From: SG8-41 sp963802355 | Lineage (GTDB): Bacteria > Pseudomonadota > Gammaproteobacteria > Burkholderiales > SG8-41 | DNA length: 64,000 nucleotides | NCBI GenBank assembly: GCA_963802355.1 | Contig: CAWDIV010000024.1 | Location: 124,001-188,000 of the forward strand | Direction of reading: 5' to 3' | Shown: positions 21,313-32,459 of the stretch, piece by piece | Layout: every line of letters starts with the position of its first letter | Numbering within the stretch: position 1 is the first letter of the stretch | Notes under the pieces: model-generated | What the model was told of the DNA's origin: nothing | The model's database searches: none | Seen by the model: the letters and a program-made list of their open reading frames with translations, nothing else | Made by a program: the position numbers and the translations under genes

Positions 21313-23104
21313 CCCCTCCATCCCGGGGCGCAATCGCTGCCCCGCAGAATCCACATGCGCTTCCACTCGAAAGTAGTTGCGCCCTTCTTCCGCCGTCGAC
21401 ACCGATGTGATCTGCTTCACGGTGAACGGGAGATGCGCGCTCGGCAACCCGGACAGCCTGAGTTCACCACGCTGTCCGATCTCGACGTAAGTGATATCAC
21501 GCTCATCGACCTTGAGGATGACGCGATACGCATCGAGCGGCGCGATTTCGAAGAGTACCTTGCCCTGCTCGACGGGCGTCCCCAGGAGCTGGCTTAAGTC
21601 ACCTGTCAACACGACGCCGTCGAACGGCGCGACGATCCGCGCCCGGGTAAGCTTCTCGTCGACCAGATTGAGTTGCGCTTCGGCCTGATTCACCTGCGCG
21701 CCGATCACGCTCATCGACGCGCGGTCGTAGTTTGCCTGGGCCTGGCGGTATTTGCGCAGGTGCTGCTCCCGTTCCGCATCCCACTTGGCGCGCTCGACCA
21801 GCAAATCGCGCTCGTCGAGGCGAACGATCACCTGCCCCTTGGCGACCGTGTCGCCGGCGCGCACGAAGCTCTCGGCGACGTAACCCTCGAACGGCGCCAC
21901 CGCGGCGCGCTGCACGGCGCCCTCCACTACCGTCTTCGCGGCGACGCGGTAATCGGAGTGGATGAAAGTCATGGCGAGCACCGCAAGCAGCGCCAGCGTG
22001 GAAAACAGCTTGAGCCCGGTGTGACGCGGCCCGACGAGGGCACGTCCCCACAACGACAACTCATCCGCAACGTGGCGAATGATCCCGCGATCGGCATCGA
22101 GCTTCTGTTCCAGCACCGGGCCCAATAGTTTTCCCAGCACGCTGCACAGCGCCGCTTCCTGCGCGATGAAGGGCTGCCCGCGAGTCCTTTCCAGGGTCAA
22201 CACGCCAAAAAACACGGCGCCGCTCGTGAGCGGCACCGAGCAGATCGCGATGTCCTTCGCCGACTCGGCGAGCGCCTTGTGATCGCCGCTCAGCATCTCT
22301 TCGTCGCCACTGGACGGAAATACGATCTCCTTTCCGGCGCGCACGACTTCAGTCATGGCGTCCGCTACCTGTCCCACCAAGTTTCCCGTGAGATCCGGAT
22401 TGCCAGTGTGCGACGTCGCGCGGATATCGACTTCTTCATCAACGCACACGCCTACGCACACGCGGTCGCAGCCGAAGTGATCGGAAACCTCGTTCGCGAG
22501 CCCCATGGCAGCGGTACTGGAAGCTGTCCGCCTCGACGATGCCGGCGACGAGCTTGGCCGCCAAGAGCGTCTGGTCCATGCGCGCCTGCATCCCCGCAAT
22601 CACTCCGCGCTGAAGAAACTCTCTGAGGGAAACAGCATGCGTCGCCACGATCTGGAGCTGGTGCTCCATACCTGCACCGCGGTCACGCTGAACGAAGCAC
22701 AGCCCGACGAGCGCGTGGACGGTGTCGAGTATCGTGATGGGAAACCCCACGCGGACAGAAGAAGAAACACCGTAGCCAGCCGAGGCGTCCTCCTTTTCCG
22801 TGATCTTGGACTGGGCTGACGCTTTCAGTACCGAAGTCAGGGCCTCGACATCGATATCGGCAGTTGGCCAGGAAGCGATCCTGACGAATCCGCCTGCGTC
22901 CTGGAGCAGAAGCAGAACTCCGGACCGGAGCTCCGCGGTAGCCGCGCACAATGAGGACAGCCAGGCCGCGCAGAACGCCGCGGTGTCGCTGAGCGCATGT
23001 CCACCGGATGAGGCTGCGACGCGGGATTCCGCGCGAGTCTTATCCCCGGTCTTCTCATCTGCACCAGCCGGTTCGAACCGCTCCGATGAAGGTATGTCAG
23101 ACAT
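21313..23104 (-). pseudogene. GAF-HlyD adaptor copy 2, truncated and frameshifted
   Basis: It starts at ATG 23104 (MSDIPSSERFEPAG) and matches copy 1 at about 85-99 percent by eye. One extra base near 22510 (GGCAGCGGTACTGG against GGCGGCATATTG in copy 1) breaks the frame after VEADSFQY. The second part resumes in another frame as AAMGLANEVSDHFGCDRVCVG. The gene loses its last 30 or so residues at the duplication joint, where RPGMEG runs into unrelated sequence. The GAF and HlyD domains are otherwise recognisable. It is probably nonfunctional, because the membrane-fusion C-terminus is missing. Confidence 0.85.
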
Positions 23105-23153
23105 GGGAATCCGCTGCCCGGGACGGTGCCTGACACTTACATTGACATGTCAC

Positions 23154-26100
23154 CTATACGACGGTGAGCCGGAACAAAGTGGGTTGAACGCTGGGCAGGA
23201 GGCTGCGGCCACCGCCGAGGTCGAGACCGGAAGTAGCTGCAAAGGCACCCGCGGACGCCTCGAAGGTAATGATGTCGAACGTGTTGCCCAGGGCCGGTAC
23301 AAAACCGTCGGTTAGGCTCACCTCCAGCGCGCCGCCCAATGTCGCCGTGCCGATGGGCGACCCGAGAAGGCTGACGAGCAGGCGATCGTAGGCGGTGGTC
23401 GCGGTGCCGCCCAACTGGATCGCGAGGACGCCCGACGCGGTCTGGGTGAAGTTGCCGACGATGTTGATCGTCCCCGTTTGTTCGCCGGGGACGCCGACCG
23501 GCGCGATCCGCCCTGCATTGATCACGTTGGCGTTGATCGTGCCGAAAGCGAAGGAGATCACGCCTTGGTTGATCACCGTGCCGGAAGTGCTGCCGATTTC
23601 CGCGCCGGGCGCGGTGCCCGTAATGGTGATACCGGGCGCAATGGTGAGCGTCGTTCCGCTGTTCAAGAGGGATAGGACGCTATCGTCCTCGGCACCGGCA
23701 AATACGACCTGCCCGGTCCCGCCAAGTGTCTGCGTGCCACGGAAGGTCAGTCGGGGGCCGACGAAGGGGTTGCCGCCGTCGAACAGCGTCACGTTGGCGC
23801 CGTCGAGGGTAAGCCCGCCCTCGATAAACACCGTGCGGATCCCGGTGGTGAGGTCCGAGGCGATGGTCAGGTCCGATGCGAGGGTCACCCCCTCCAGCGT
23901 GACCGAGACCTCGATGGCGAGCGTCGCACCATCGGCAAAAGTCAGGATGCCGCCGACGATCCGTCCGCCGTTTGCAGTCAGTGACCCGGTCGTCGCGTCA
24001 AGCCCGAGGGTCTTGCCCGCGTTGTCCAGCGTGCCGACGAGCTTCACGGTACCGCCCCTGGCGTCGAAGGTCCCGGCGTCCGCGAAGGTGACGTTACCGC
24101 GGAGTTCCACGGTGCCCCCGTTTTCGGCCTTGACCAGGCCCGCGTTGATCCACGCAGCGTCCACTCTGATCGTCTCGCCCGCCGTCTCGGCGAGGACGGT
24201 GCCCTCCAAGACCAGGCTGCTGTCCCCGAAGCCACCCACCGTGCCGCCCTGGCTGCCGCGGATGATGATGCCGGGGCCGATCGTCAACGTCCCGCTGCTC
24301 TGGAGGATGCTGTTGTTGTCGGCGGTGCCGCCGAAGAACACCTCGCCGGTCCCACCCAGGATCTGGTCCCCGAAGATGCTGAGCGCGGCGAAGCTTCCGG
24401 TGCTCGCAAGGGTCAACCTCGCTCCGTCCAGCGTGAGGCCGTTCTCCACGGAGAGTTCGGCCGTATCCGGTACGGTCACGTCCGCCGTCAGAGTAACTGC
24501 ATCAAAGGTCCCGAAGCCGGCGACCGTCACGCCTTGGCCGCCTGCACCGGGGAGCACGCGCGCACGAGCGAGCGTGGCGCCATTGCCGATGGTGAAGGAG
24601 TTGTCCACCTGGATCGTGGTGTTTACGTCCAGGGTTCCCCCGGTGAGCGCAAACGCCTCTCGCGAGATCAGGCGGTTGATGACGGTGGTGCCCTGTCGAT
24701 GCGTGATCGTGACGTTTGCGGGGACATCGATCAGGACGTTGTCGTTCGGGCCCGGGAGCTGCCCGCCCTCCCAGTTGGCGGTGTCGTCCCAGAAACCGCC
24801 CGCGGGGTTGATCCAGGTGACGGCCTCGCCGGTGAGGGTGAAGTCGCTCACCACGTCCACGGCGCCCAGGGCGTTCCCGGCGAGGTCGGTGACCGCGTCG
24901 GCGTCGATCACGAGCTGGTAGTCGCCGGCCGCGAGCCCCGCGAAGCGGAGCTGCACCAGGCGGCTCTCGCTCAGCAGGTCGACACCGAGCGGCGCCACGG
25001 TCTGACCGGCGGAGACCACACGGAAGGTGCTGGCGCTCACGGAGCCCGGGTCGAGCGCCTCCGAGAAGCGCACGGTGACTTGCTGCAGCCCCTCCGGCAC
25101 GGTGGCGCCGTCGGCCGGGTCGATGGCCACGATGGTCGGCGCGACCGTGTCGGAGCCCACCTGGACGACGAGCGTGTTCGACAGGCCGACGTTCCCGCCG
25201 GTGTCGGTGGCTCGGGCCTGCACCGTCATGGGGCCAGCCGACGCGCTCGCCGTCAGCAGCGCCTCGTACGGGAACGAGGTGTCGCTCCCCACTGGCTGGC
25301 CGTTGACCAAGACCTCCACGCCGCGCACGAGGACATCGTCGGTGGCGTCAATGAGCACGTGGAGCAGGCTTCCCTCCAGGACCTGGAGGCCGGGGGCAAC
25401 CGGGTCGGCATCATCGGCCAAGGTGCGGACCGACACGGCCGGTGGCTGGCCGGCCGAATCCGAGCGGTAGCGCAGCACCATGAGACCGCCGTCGCCGTCG
25501 GCGACTAAGGCCACGCCGGACGCCAGCGTGATCCCGAGCGGGAACTCAGGCAGGAGGAAGCGCGTGACGTAGGCATCGGTATCAGCCGGGTCGGACACGT
25601 CGGCCGCGTCCACGATGTTGAGCGGCTGCGAGAACGGGTCGCTCGGGTTCGGCACGCTGCCGATGACCAGGGCTCGCCCGGAGCCGTCGGCGGCCACGGC
25701 CCGGTCCGGACGCGACTCGAGATTGTCGGGGCGGCTGATCAGGATCAGGTCGCCGGGGTCGGAGACGTCGATGGTGGCGAACCCATCGAAGGCCGAGGGA
25801 AAAGTACCCTGCGTAACGTAGGCGATACCGCCGCCGACGAAGATCTCGCCCCCACCACCGGCGCCGACGTCGAGCGAATCCCCCGCGACCATGGAGTCGC
25901 CCGAGATGTCCACCGCGCGCAGCGTGCGAGCGACGTCCATGGTGAAGAGCGTCCGACCTTCCCGGGCGAGGCCGGTGAGGAAACCGCCGCCGAAGTCGAG
26001 GGTTTGCAGCACGTCGCCTGTCGTCAGCTCGACGCTCAGCAGGGCCGTTCCGCTGGCGACGAAGGCCACGCCGTCGAGCACGTCGACGTGGCTCGCCCGA

Positions 26101-29100
26101 TCTGGCAACGCAACCGTGCGCAGGCGCACGGGGTGGGCCGCGTCCGACACGTCGACCACGTGGAGGCTGCCAGTGTCGACGCCGTCATCGGTGACGACGG
26201 CGGCCAGGCTGCGGCGGCCATCGACGTCGACCGCCACCGCGGAGTCGAGGCCCGGCAGGTTCGTCGCCCCGAGCAGAATCGGCCGGTCGGGCTCGGAGAT
26301 GTCGATCACGGCCAGGCCGTGATGGCCGGTGGCCACGTAGGCCGTCCGGCCGTCGACCGCGACGTCCCACGCCTCACCGGCCAGGGCCAGCGCGCCGATG
26401 ACGCCGCTCGGCGCGGCGACACCATCGAGCGGGTCGAGCCCGGCGGCGATCTCGGCGAAGTCGTCGAGGCCGTCGTCATCGGTGTCCGTTTCGCCCGGCT
26501 CGCTGCCGATCGCGAACTCGACGTCGTCGGGCAGCCCGTCCCCGTCACGGTCGGGGGCTCTGCTGGCAACGAACACCGGTGTCAGGACGTCCGTCTCGGT
26601 CGCACCAAGCTCGGTCACGCCGAAGCCGTGGGCGATCAACCCGCTCGCGGGATCGAAGATGGCATGATGGAAGCTCTGGCCGGCGGGCAGGTAAAAGGTC
26701 CAGTTACCGCCGGCGTCGCTGACCGTGCGCACCACCGGCTCGTCAAGGTGCCCGGGCTGCTCGACTGCGACGAAGTCGTGGCCGTAGTCGAGGGCCGAGC
26801 CGGTGTCGGCGAGCCCGGTGCCCACCACGGTCTGGCGCAGGACCGGCGTCTCCGGATCGTCCGAGGCGATCTCGATCCGGGCCCGCTGGAGACCGAGCGC
26901 GGTGGCGTCGAAGGTCACATCCAGCGAGAACGTCTCGCCCGGAGCCAGGACGAGCGGGTTCCCGGGCCCGAAGCCGGCCGGGAGCCCGCCGATGGCGAAC
27001 TGCGCGGCCGCCTCGCCGGCGACGCTCACCGCCGTGATCGTCAGTGGGCCGCCGCCGGTGTTACGGAGGGTGAGCAGGTCGCCAGCGGTCCGCGGCCCGG
27101 CTCCGAGGGCAAGCCCGCCGAGGTTGTTCTGGACCGGGTCGCCCGTCGCGGGGTCGCGGGCCAGCGACGCGGCGATCCGGCCCCCCGTGGTGAGGCCATC
27201 GCCGGCCAGGGCGAGAGCGTAGGGCTCTCCCGGCGCGTCGCTCGTGATGCTGAGGGTGTCGGTGAAGGCGCCGGCCGAGGCGGGGTCGAAGACGAGGTCG
27301 ACCGTGACGCTCTCCCCGATGTCGAGCACGGTGCCGGTGGGGCTCGGCCCGGCCAGCGAGAAGCCGGCGGCGCCGTCCGCGAAGGCGAGGGCGCCGATGG
27401 TCAGCGGGCCCCGCCCGACGTTCGTGAGCGTCACGGCCCTGGTGGCCGCAGCACCGCCTGCGCCGTCGGCCAGCACGGTCCCCGCCGCCAGTAGGTCGCC
27501 GGTAAAGAGATCGTCGTCGCCAGCGCGCACGCCCAGGACCGGCGTGGTATCCCCGTCGGGCCCTATCGGCAGGATGCCGACCGTGTTGTTCGGCAGGTTG
27601 AAGTTCCTGCGGTACATCTGAATGGCGCTCTGCAGTGCGCCTGGGGCATCCGGGGCCAGGCCGATCGCGGCGCGGAGCGTGTCGACGTTGACGTCGGCGA
27701 ACGCGCGGTCGGTCATGTTCCGGTGGGCCGACGACATGATGTCGAAGGGGGCAAGGGGTTCGGGCATGCTGGGGGTGTCTAGGTAAGCGTCGTTGAGACC
27801 GAAGGTGTGACCGAGCTCGTGGCTCACGGTGTTCGCGATGAATGTCGGGAACGGCGTCTTGTTGTTGTTCCACCTCGCGGCGTGGATATCGAAGTTCAGT
27901 TCGATCGCATTGACCGGTTGCGGGTTCAACGACTCGGCAAAGACCCACTCCTTGGCCACGTCGGGTAGGTCGGGATCGGGCAGCGCCGCCTGCAGCCGGT
28001 CCCTGTCGCGATCTCTATCGCCCAGCCCAGCGCTGCCGTCCGAAATCACCGGTCGCCATTCGACGGCGACATCCCCGCCGTTGTGCAACACCGTATAACC
28101 GGAGAAGCTGCCGTTGACGGGCGCGAAGTCTGCGCTGACCGCGTTGACCAGTTCGTTGCCGGCCGCCAGGATCGTGTCCTTGCGCTTGTCGAGCTGGTCC
28201 TGGGTGAGGGTGCCGCCGTGGAAGAACGGGATGCCGTCCTTGAACTCATCGATGAAGGTCTGCGAGGCCAGGAGAGTGCCCGGAGTGACGGTGAAGTGCC
28301 TCGCGTCGTCCAGGAAGGCGGCCAACAGGATCTCGAATTCGTTCCGATCGGGACTGATGATCGTGGGCCGCACCGCCGTGCCGTGCATCGGCAGCCGTTG
28401 GGGAAGTTCGTCCTCGCCGACGGTGATGGTGGCGCGACCAAAGCGGTTGGCCGCGGAGACCGGGTCGTAGAGCCACGTCGTGGCGCCCTCCCCGAAGAGC
28501 GGGCCATCGCGATTCAGGATGAAGTTGGGGTCGTCGGTGCTGGTGATGGTGGTGTCGACCTCCACCGGCAGGTGATAGTCGACCCGCTTGCCCCGCGTGA
28601 ACCCGCCCGACCCATCAGCCAGCGTCTTGAGGAACTCGGCACGTTCGCCCGCGGGGTCCACAACAGGGACGTAGCGGACGATCGCGAACGTCTCGTCGAT
28701 CAGCAGCTCGCCGGGGGCGTTGCTGGCGAAACCGGTGACGTGCACGTTGACCGCAAAGAGCTGGTCGGCGGTCAACGTCTTGAGCACCGGCGCGAAGTCC
28801 AGGAGGTCGACAATGATGTCCTGGCTCTGCCCGGGCAAGAGCTCGAACCTGTGGGGCTGCAGGCCTTGGAGAAACGCCTCGAACGGCCCGTCGACCTCGA
28901 TGTCCACCACGAGCGGCGTCGCCCGGCTGTTGACCGACGGGAAGCAGGGATCCGGCCCCGAGAGGGGCCGGGCCTGGTTGGCGAAGAAGAGCTGGAAGCT
29001 CCCGTCGTCACGCGTGAAGAGCCGGCTGTCCAGACCGGAGAAGTCGGGCTCCGGCTTGACCTCGATGTCGTGAGCGGGGACGGGCGGGCATGGCGGTCCA

Positions 29101-32100
29101 GTCGCGCTCACTCCGGACAGGAGGAAATGAAAGCACATGTTGGCGAGAAGGGGCGTCCATACGATCTGTGCTCCAACCTGGGCGATCCCCGGCCCGTCGC
29201 CGGCCGCGGCGAGCATCGATGGGCTGGCACCCGCCCCGCCCTCATCGCTGATGGCCCCGTTGCCGGCCGCGGCGAGCACCGACGGGCTGGCAACCGCCCC
29301 TACCTTGGCCACGCCGTTGTCGACGAACTGGCCCGTGATCGGGTCGAAGCTCACCACCAGGAACTCGGTGCCGGCGGGCGCGTCCGAAAGGTTCGGTAAT
29401 GTCATCCGGATCGGGCCGCCCGCGTCGGTGGCGCCCAGGAGCTGGACGGTGAACCCCAGCACGGGCTCGGGCAGGGTCGGGGGCAGGGGGCGCGTGTTCG
29501 TGGGCACGATGCTCATCAGGACCTGGGCCGAGCCGACCGGCCGCCCGTCGGGTCCGAGCAAGCCGCCGGGCGGGATCTCGAGCGTGAACTGCTGGCGCTG
29601 CTCCTCGGTGAGACCCAGCGCGCCCGCCGGAGGCAAGGTCAGGATGGTCGTCGCCCTAGTGTCGACGGTCTGGATGGCAGCGGTGGCCAGCCGCGGCATG
29701 TAGAACGTGCCGATCTGGTTGTCGATGCCCACCGCCATCTCGAGTTCCGAGGTCATCTCGGGATAAGTGAAGCCCGGCGGCGCGGCGGCGGACTCCGCCA
29801 CGAGGGCCAGCGCAACGGTCCCGCCCGGCACCGCGTCGAGATGGAAGGTGCCGTCGGCGCCGGTGAGCACGAAGTCGTCCTCCAGACCACGCACGAAGAT
29901 GCGCGCATCGGCGATGGGCGTAAGAATCACGTCGTCGGGAGTGCCGAGCTGACCGTCGGGCCCGGGCAACGTATCGTCCGCGGTGAACGGGACGAGGTCC
30001 GGCCCCGCGTCTGCCAAGCGGCCGGAAAGCGTCGTGCCCGGCAGGGGCGTTGTGCTCACGGTAGCGAAGCTGAAAGTGAGGAGCCCGCCCGGTGCGCCGT
30101 CGCCGTCGGCGTCGAGCAGCGTGCCGTCCGCCGCGGCCAGGATGGCCGAGCCATTCACCGTCACCTCGACCGCTGTGCCGCCCGGCATCGGTGCGCTAAA
30201 GAAGAGTCGGGCAAAGAGCCCACTCGGGTCCACTACGATGTTCGCCGGCAGCGCCTCCCCGGCCGCGGTGGCGAAGAACGTCGCATCGGTGAGAGTCGCA
30301 AGATCCACCGCCTTGGAGAACACGATCGCCGGCCTGACTCCGATGCCGACGCCATCGGCACCTTCCAGTGGCGTGTGAGACGAAAGGATAAAACGCCCCG
30401 GTTCCTCGCCGCCGTCCACCCCCAGGCGCGTAATCGTGCGCGCCGCCTCCGTGCTGTTGCCGGCACTGTCGGTCGCTCTGACTGTGAACGCATTCGCTCC
30501 CAGTGCAAGCGCCACCCCATCGAAGTGAAACGCCCCGCTGCCGTCCGCGGTGGTTTGCGCCCCCGTCGCCAATAGCCTCACCACGGCGAGCGCTTCGGTC
30601 GTGCCTTCCAGCGTCACGCTGGCCGCGGTGGTCTGCTGATCCCCCGTGGGCGCCGTGTCCGAGCCCGCCGCCAGATCGAAGGCCGGCGCCGCCGGACCCT
30701 GCGTATCGAGCGTGAAGGCAAGATCGACGCTTCCGACATTGCCCCCGCCGTCGACCGCCTGCAGGTGCAGCACGTGCGGCCCCTGTTGCAGGGTGCCTCC
30801 GGCGAGCGCGTTTAACGTCGCCCCATCTAGCACGAAGCTCTTGTCCGGCTGCAGCTTGCCGGTCACGTCGGTGAAGGCCGGCGTTGCATCGAGCCGCGCC
30901 CGCAGTTGCGCGATCGTGCCCAGCTCGGCGACCGTACCGTTGACGGCGGGATCGCGCGTGAGTCCGTCGTCGGGGCCCGCTCCGGTATCGTTCGTGAGCG
31001 CCGCGCTCACCACCGGCGCGACGGTGTCCTGCGGCTGGTTCTCGATCGACGGCAGCGTCGTGGCCGGTACCGTCGCGCCGTTCACCCGCACCGTGGCGGG
31101 CAGCACCCCCGCGATCACCTTGCTCGCCCCATCGATCGTCTGCCCGACGATCAACTCCTGGATGCCGCTCCCGGGAACAATCTGGTCATCGCCGTCGTTA
31201 AACACCCCGTTCTTGGGGTCCACCCCCACATAGATCTGGCTCTCGATCACCTTGCCGGTCACGCGCAGCCGCGCCAGCGTCCCCTTGGTAAAGACGTCCG
31301 CCGCCAAGCCGGTGCCGCCCAAGGCAACATCGGTGCCGAGATTCGCCCCCGCCCAGATCGTGGCGTGGTTGAGGTCACCCCCCACCTGGATCAACTGCAT
31401 CGAGGGCGCGGAGATTTGCCCCGAGAGCGTCTGCGCGACATTGATGAGCGAGATCGCACTGCTCGCGTTCAAGCGCCAATCGGCCCCGGTGCTCTGGGCA
31501 ACGACCTGGTTCACCCGGCCGGTGATGCTCCACTGCCCACCGTTGACCATCCCGCCGATCGTCGCGCTGGTGAGCGTGAAGCCGGTGGCGGCACCGGTCA
31601 GATCAAGGCTCGCGTTGAAGTTGCCCGCGCTGACGAGCGTCCCGATCGAGGGCGCGCGGATCACATCGCGCACGCCATCTAGGTCCTGCCAGCTCTGCAC
31701 GTTCAAGCTCGCAATGGGACTGGCCACGTTCATCGAGAGGTCAACGACGTTGCCCGCGATGAACTGAAGGGCGACCCCCGTGCCGAGAATGGTGGCCTGG
31801 TGCGCGGCGCCGATGTTGCCCAGGTTGAGCGTAGCGAGCGTGCCGCTGACCAGGATGTCGCCCGTGAGATCGAGAGTCGCCCCGCTGAAGCTTTGCAGGC
31901 TCTCCGTGACATTCAGATTGTGCAGATTCGCCCGGCCATCGCCGCCTGTGGTCGTGACCGCGAGCGCCGAGGCGGTGGTGCTACCGGTTACGCTGACATC
32001 GAAGCCTTCAGCGGTGGCGCTGACTTCTCCCGTGCCCGCCCCGTTCAAGGTGAAAGTGACCTCGGTGCCGTCGCCATCGGCGACCGTCAGGGGCTGCCCC

Positions 32101-32459
32101 TCTACCACCGGGCCGAGAATGATGGCGGGACCGGCGTTCTCCGCCGGGAGCGTGAAGTGCTGCGCCGCGACGTCCTGGGCCACGATCGCCGCCCCGACCG
32201 GATTCAAGTCTCCGCTCAAGACCACCCGGGGCTCGAGCGCCTCGAATTCGATGCGTCCGGGCAGGCGAATCGGCGTGCGCGCATACCACCGGCGCAGCTT
32301 CCTCGCGCGCTCGCGCGCGGCATGCCGGCGCTGCGCGCGGTTGCCGCATCGCACCGCCGCGCGCTGCCACCACACCCAGCGCACCACCGAGCCATACAGC
32401 GCTTCGATCAGCCCGGCGAGAACGCGCTTGCGCAAGCGGCCCCCCTTCCGGTTGTGCAA
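23154..32459 (-). CDS. Giant LEPR-motif surface protein with metzincin-like domain (3101 aa)
   Basis: The intact 3101-residue protein starts with a strongly basic region with one hydrophobic stretch. It carries FEALEPRVVLSGD at residues 72-84, the LEPR-XLL-type motif seen at the start of large repetitive secreted proteins. Approximate layout: beta-rich region 85-480, Ig-like modules 480-720, Big_5-like and carboxypeptidase-regulatory modules 720-900, ZU5-like 900-1050, metalloprotease motif HELGHTFGLND at 1547-1557 with a following DIMSS Met-turn. After that come two choice-of-anchor-D-like modules (1650-1850), type-3 calcium repeats (1965-2000), LVIVD repeats (2020-2335), an Ig-like module (2435-2540) and a beta-helix C-terminus. 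It is probably cell-surface or released. The start is TTG 32459; an ATG 5 bp upstream is out of frame. Export by the downstream SecA/M50/HlyD genes is inferred. Confidence 0.87.
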   Translation of the reverse strand: MHNRKGGRLRKRVLAGLIEALYGSVVRWVWWQRAAVRCGNRAQRRHAARERARKLRRWYARTPIRLPGRIEFEALEPRVVLSGDLNPVGAAIVAQDVAAQHFTLPAENAGPAIILGPVVEGQPLTVADGDGTEVTFTLNGAGTGEVSATAEGFDVSVTGSTTASALAVTTTGGDGRANLHNLNVTESLQSFSGATLDLTGDILVSGTLATLNLGNIGAAHQATILGTGVALQFIAGNVVDLSMNVASPIASLNVQSWQDLDGVRDVIRAPSIGTLVSAGNFNASLDLTGAATGFTLTSATIGGMVNGGQWSITGRVNQVVAQSTGADWRLNASSAISLINVAQTLSGQISAPSMQLIQVGGDLNHATIWAGANLGTDVALGGTGLAADVFTKGTLARLRVTGKVIESQIYVGVDPKNGVFNDGDDQIVPGSGIQELIVGQTIDGASKVIAGVLPATVRVNGATVPATTLPSIENQPQDTVAPVVSAALTNDTGAGPDDGLTRDPAVNGTVAELGTIAQLRARLDATPAFTDVTGKLQPDKSFVLDGATLNALAGGTLQQGPHVLHLQAVDGGGNVGSVDLAFTLDTQGPAAPAFDLAAGSDTAPTGDQQTTAASVTLEGTTEALAVVRLLATGAQTTADGSGAFHFDGVALALGANAFTVRATDSAGNSTEAARTITRLGVDGGEEPGRFILSSHTPLEGADGVGIGVRPAIVFSKAVDLATLTDATFFATAAGEALPANIVVDPSGLFARLFFSAPMPGGTAVEVTVNGSAILAAADGTLLDADGDGAPGGLLTFSFATVSTTPLPGTTLSGRLADAGPDLVPFTADDTLPGPDGQLGTPDDVILTPIADARIFVRGLEDDFVLTGADGTFHLDAVPGGTVALALVAESAAAPPGFTYPEMTSELEMAVGIDNQIGTFYMPRLATAAIQTVDTRATTILTLPPAGALGLTEEQRQQFTLEIPPGGLLGPDGRPVGSAQVLMSIVPTNTRPLPPTLPEPVLGFTVQLLGATDAGGPIRMTLPNLSDAPAGTEFLVVSFDPITGQFVDNGVAKVGAVASPSVLAAAGNGAISDEGGAGASPSMLAAAGDGPGIAQVGAQIVWTPLLANMCFHFLLSGVSATGPPCPPVPAHDIEVKPEPDFSGLDSRLFTRDDGSFQLFFANQARPLSGPDPCFPSVNSRATPLVVDIEVDGPFEAFLQGLQPHRFELLPGQSQDIIVDLLDFAPVLKTLTADQLFAVNVHVTGFASNAPGELLIDETFAIVRYVPVVDPAGERAEFLKTLADGSGGFTRGKRVDYHLPVEVDTTITSTDDPNFILNRDGPLFGEGATTWLYDPVSAANRFGRATITVGEDELPQRLPMHGTAVRPTIISPDRNEFEILLAAFLDDARHFTVTPGTLLASQTFIDEFKDGIPFFHGGTLTQDQLDKRKDTILAAGNELVNAVSADFAPVNGSFSGYTVLHNGGDVAVEWRPVISDGSAGLGDRDRDRDRLQAALPDPDLPDVAKEWVFAESLNPQPVNAIELNFDIHAARWNNNKTPFPTFIANTVSHELGHTFGLNDAYLDTPSMPEPLAPFDIMSSAHRNMTDRAFADVNVDTLRAAIGLAPDAPGALQSAIQMYRRNFNLPNNTVGILPIGPDGDTTPVLGVRAGDDDLFTGDLLAAGTVLADGAGGAAATRAVTLTNVGRGPLTIGALAFADGAAGFSLAGPSPTGTVLDIGESVTVDLVFDPASAGAFTDTLSITSDAPGEPYALALAGDGLTTGGRIAASLARDPATGDPVQNNLGGLALGAGPRTAGDLLTLRNTGGGPLTITAVSVAGEAAAQFAIGGLPAGFGPGNPLVLAPGETFSLDVTFDATALGLQRARIEIASDDPETPVLRQTVVGTGLADTGSALDYGHDFVAVEQPGHLDEPVVRTVSDAGGNWTFYLPAGQSFHHAIFDPASGLIAHGFGVTELGATETDVLTPVFVASRAPDRDGDGLPDDVEFAIGSEPGETDTDDDGLDDFAEIAAGLDPLDGVAAPSGVIGALALAGEAWDVAVDGRTAYVATGHHGLAVIDISEPDRPILLGATNLPGLDSAVAVDVDGRRSLAAVVTDDGVDTGSLHVVDVSDAAHPVRLRTVALPDRASHVDVLDGVAFVASGTALLSVELTTGDVLQTLDFGGGFLTGLAREGRTLFTMDVARTLRAVDISGDSMVAGDSLDVGAGGGGEIFVGGGIAYVTQGTFPSAFDGFATIDVSDPGDLILISRPDNLESRPDRAVAADGSGRALVIGSVPNPSDPFSQPLNIVDAADVSDPADTDAYVTRFLLPEFPLGITLASGVALVADGDGGLMVLRYRSDSAGQPPAVSVRTLADDADPVAPGLQVLEGSLLHVLIDATDDVLVRGVEVLVNGQPVGSDTSFPYEALLTASASAGPMTVQARATDTGGNVGLSNTLVVQVGSDTVAPTIVAIDPADGATVPEGLQQVTVRFSEALDPGSVSASTFRVVSAGQTVAPLGVDLLSESRLVQLRFAGLAAGDYQLVIDADAVTDLAGNALGAVDVVSDFTLTGEAVTWINPAGGFWDDTANWEGGQLPGPNDNVLIDVPANVTITHRQGTTVINRLISREAFALTGGTLDVNTTIQVDNSFTIGNGATLARARVLPGAGGQGVTVAGFGTFDAVTLTADVTVPDTAELSVENGLTLDGARLTLASTGSFAALSIFGDQILGGTGEVFFGGTADNNSILQSSGTLTIGPGIIIRGSQGGTVGGFGDSSLVLEGTVLAETAGETIRVDAAWINAGLVKAENGGTVELRGNVTFADAGTFDARGGTVKLVGTLDNAGKTLGLDATTGSLTANGGRIVGGILTFADGATLAIEVSVTLEGVTLASDLTIASDLTTGIRTVFIEGGLTLDGANVTLFDGGNPFVGPRLTFRGTQTLGGTGQVVFAGAEDDSVLSLLNSGTTLTIAPGITITGTAPGAEIGSTSGTVINQGVISFAFGTINANVINAGRIAPVGVPGEQTGTINIVGNFTQTASGVLAIQLGGTATTAYDRLLVSLLGSPIGTATLGGALEVSLTDGFVPALGNTFDIITFEASAGAFAATSGLDLGGGRSLLPSVQPTLFRLTVV

